From RYN-230 sp963770535 (GTDB lineage: Bacteria > Actinomycetota > Actinomycetes > Streptosporangiales > Streptosporangiaceae), in NCBI GenBank assembly GCA_963770535.1, contig CAVYPZ010000003.1, forward strand, positions 1,798,001 to 1,862,000: a stretch of DNA of 64,000 nucleotides. The letters are read 5' to 3'. Both the position numbers and the translations under genes were made by a program. Positions within the stretch are counted from its first letter, which is position 1, and each line of letters starts with the position of its first letter. A model generated the notes under the pieces. The model was given only the letters and a program-made list of their open reading frames with translations, did not search any database and was not told the DNA's origin. Positions 62,426 to 64,000 of the stretch are shown here, in pieces.

Positions 62426-63379
62426 GTGAGCTACCTCATCGACAACTGGTCCTTCGACCCCTTCCTGATCCTGGTCCTGATCCTGGTCGCCTGGCACGAG
62501 ACCGGGCTGGCCCGGCTGGCCCGGCGGTCCCGCCCGGAGCGGACCCGGCAGCGCAGAATCCGCTCGATCTGGTTCTACAGTGGTCTCGCGGTCCTGCTCA
62601 TCGCGGTTGAGTCACCCATCGACTACTGGGCGGACGACTACTTCTTCGTCCACATGCTCCAGCATCTGCTGCTCATGTTCGCCGCGCCCACGCTGGTGGT
62701 GGCGGGCGCCCCCTGGCAGCCCCTGCTCGACGGGCTGCCCGGGCGGACGGGCCGGGCAGCGACGGCTGCGGTGCTGCGGGACGGCTGGTCACGTCCGCTC
62801 CGGGCGATCGCCGGCTTCCTGCTGCGGCCCTGGGTGTCGGTCATCTTGTTCTCGGTCGTGATGGTGGCCTGGCACCTGCCCCCGCTCTACGATCTCGCCG
62901 CGCGGAACCAGGCCGTGCATATCTGGCTCATGCACTCGTCCTTCTTCCTGGCCGGGGTGCTGTTCTGGCTCCAGTTCATCCCTTCACCGCCCTTCCAGCG
63001 GAAGATGCCGCTGGTCTCGCAGGCCGCCGCCCTGATCGGGACCAACCTGGTCATGTGGATGCTGGCCATGGCGATGAGCATCTTCTCCCAGCACGCCTGG
63101 TACTCGGTGTACAGCCATGTGCCGGGGGTGACCCTGCCGCCGTTCGCGGACCAGGAGATCGGCGCGGCGATCCTGTGGGTCTGCGGCGACTTCTGGGCCA
63201 TTCCCGCGCTCATCTACGTGGTCCGCCGCCTCATCGATGAGGACGGCGGGGTCAGCGGGGCGATCGACCAGATCCTGCACCGGGGGGCCGCCGGCAGCGG
63301 CTGGGCCTCGTCCAGCCGCCGGGTGGCGCCCGGGTCCACCGCGCCGCCGGTGCGCCCGCCGGCCGGCCCGGCGCCCTGA
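62426..63379 (+). CDS. ctaG: Cytochrome c oxidase assembly protein, CtaG (caa3) type
   Basis: The 317-residue membrane protein has about seven membrane segments. It carries the caa3_CtaG motifs LIAVESPIDYWADDYFFVHMLQHLLLM, VAWHLPPLYDLA, HIWLMHSSFFLAGVLFW and DQEIGAAILWVCGDFWAIPAL (in parts), with histidines in MLQHLL and IWLMHSS placed for copper binding. It helps insert copper into cytochrome oxidase. GTG 62426 is the likely start; TTG 62417 is an alternative. The C-terminal 45 residues are low in complexity. It lies downstream of the SCO-fusion and the lipoprotein gene. Confidence 0.9.
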   Translation: MSYLIDNWSFDPFLILVLILVAWHETGLARLARRSRPERTRQRRIRSIWFYSGLAVLLIAVESPIDYWADDYFFVHMLQHLLLMFAAPTLVVAGAPWQPLLDGLPGRTGRAATAAVLRDGWSRPLRAIAGFLLRPWVSVILFSVVMVAWHLPPLYDLAARNQAVHIWLMHSSFFLAGVLFWLQFIPSPPFQRKMPLVSQAAALIGTNLVMWMLAMAMSIFSQHAWYSVYSHVPGVTLPPFADQEIGAAILWVCGDFWAIPALIYVVRRLIDEDGGVSGAIDQILHRGAAGSGWASSSRRVAPGSTAPPVRPPAGPAP

Positions 63380-63407
63380 CGCCGCCTCCCCGCCCCGGCG
63401 GCCGGGC

Positions 63408-63683
63408 TCAGTCGCCGTGCTTTTCCAGGTAGTCCAGGTAGATGGGGCGCAGCGCGTCCGCGACGTCCGGGTTTTCGTGGCCGAAGGCGTCGTCGATCGT
63501 CGCGGACAGCTGGGTGACGTCCGCCGCGGTCTCGTCGATGTGCCCGGCGACCGCCTCCCCCTCCGGGATTTCCCGCAGCAGCCGCCACAGGAATCCGATA
63601 TCCAGATGCCGCACGGCCCGGTGCACCGCGCGGTCATGAAGTTCCTGGGAGGAGAGGGCTTCGAGGGTATCCCGGTCAGTCAT
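63408..63683 (-). CDS. Small conserved-looking hypothetical protein
   Basis: This 91-residue acidic, helical protein (TLEALSSQELHDRAVHRAVRHLDIGFLWRLLREIPEGEAVAG, then a second helical part with VTQLSATIDDAFGHENPDVADALRPIYLDYL) has no cysteines or membrane segments. Its composition is unlike the neighbouring low-complexity DNA and the helices are regular, so it is probably a real gene. ATG 63683 is the likely start. I do not recognise a function. It converges on ctaG with a 28-bp gap. Confidence 0.65.
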   Translation of the reverse strand: MTDRDTLEALSSQELHDRAVHRAVRHLDIGFLWRLLREIPEGEAVAGHIDETAADVTQLSATIDDAFGHENPDVADALRPIYLDYLEKHGD

Positions 63684-64000
63684 GGCACGAACCCTACCGG
63701 CGCCGCGGGGCGCCCGCGGCACGGTCAGCGGCCGCCGGGCCAGCCGTGGTGCTGCCCGGCCCGGCCGCCTGCCGCCCAGCCGCTGCCCGGGCCGCCCCGG
63801 CTGGGCCGGCCGCCCTGACGCCAGCCCCCGTTCAGCCAGCCCCCGTAAAGCCAGCCGGCAGGCCAGCCCTTGTGGCGGTGATGGCGGGCCTGGCCGCCTC
63901 CGGCGCTGCTGCCCCGCCCGGCGGCGGAATCGCCGGGGACGGCCCGACGCGGCCGGGTGGCCTGGCTGAATGTGGACCGGATGGGGCTGCTGGTCGTTCC
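63684..64000. other. GC-rich end of the window
   Basis: No supported gene. The sequence is rich in GGCCGGC, CCCAGCC and GCCAGCC words, with CCAGCCCCCGTTCAGCCAGC then CCCCGTAAAGCCAGCCGGCA suggesting another decayed tandem repeat near 63820-63870. The right edge may hold the start or end of a gene that lies outside. Confidence 0.4.

Overview
The window is one 64 kb stretch of a very GC-rich actinobacterial chromosome. Several arrangements are typical of high-GC Actinomycetota, most like Streptosporangiales or Streptomycetales: pyk-tRNA-pdtaR-polA-rpsA-coaE-uvrB; pyrG-nudix-ald-xerD-parA-scpAB-rluB-aroH-tyrA-cmk-der; hisI-TIGR02234-trpCBA; gltBD; and an XRE/DUF397/anti-sigma-like ATPase set. GTG starts and ATGA or GTGA overlaps between genes are common. 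No rRNA, CRISPR array or insertion sequence was seen.

Layout. 1-3.2 kb: end of hisB, hisH, hisA/priA, a RidA-like gene and hisF. 3.3-10.2 kb: an accessory block with polyphosphate glucokinase, an FAD oxidoreductase plus phosphonatase-like hydrolase, and a convergent four-gene ABC importer; this reads as an aminoethylphosphonate uptake and breakdown cluster set between hisF and hisI. 10.5-15.8 kb: a TIGR03085-type gene, then hisI, the Trp-associated membrane protein and trpCBA, with no trpE. 16-23.4 kb: lgt, gltB, gltD. 24-38.4 kb: pyk, a tRNA with a CAA anticodon, pdtaR, a hotdog thioesterase, a secreted aldose epimerase, polA, an aldo/keto reductase divergent from its likely TetR regulator, rpsA, coaE and uvrB. 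38.6-53.5 kb: a lipoprotein, a HAD hydrolase, a DMT-type permease, then the pyrG-to-der housekeeping run. 53.6-56.6 kb: an ATPase, two XRE-DUF5753 regulators and one DUF397 protein. 56.8-64 kb: a second aldo/keto reductase, a secreted trypsin-like protease and a respiratory-oxidase/copper assembly group (multi-TM plus SCO1 protein, lipoprotein, CtaG).

Three window-wide patterns stand out. First, short tandem repeats are everywhere. Inside genes their unit is always a multiple of three and they add low-complexity tails or inserts to core enzymes (HisA, GltB, Der, the SCO protein, a lipoprotein). Between genes the units are 11, 14, 16, 22 or 33 bp, and two arrays begin on a stop codon. Second, about 18 single-base frameshifts fall in only seven genes (trpB, lgt, gltB, scpB, rluB, tyrA, the SCO fusion), most of them essential or core. 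I read these as probable sequence errors, so those genes are annotated as single frameshifted CDSs. Third, at least four GTG-start genes (lgt, polA, the DMT permease, cmk) have a TAGNNT hexamer 7-8 nt before the start and no ribosome binding site, which fits leaderless transcripts.

Candidate control sites include paired palindromes before the phosphonate genes, a DasR-like site before pyk, a LacI-like site before the epimerase, duplicated operators between the aldo/keto reductase and tetR, and palindromes in the ATPase/XRE intergenic region.
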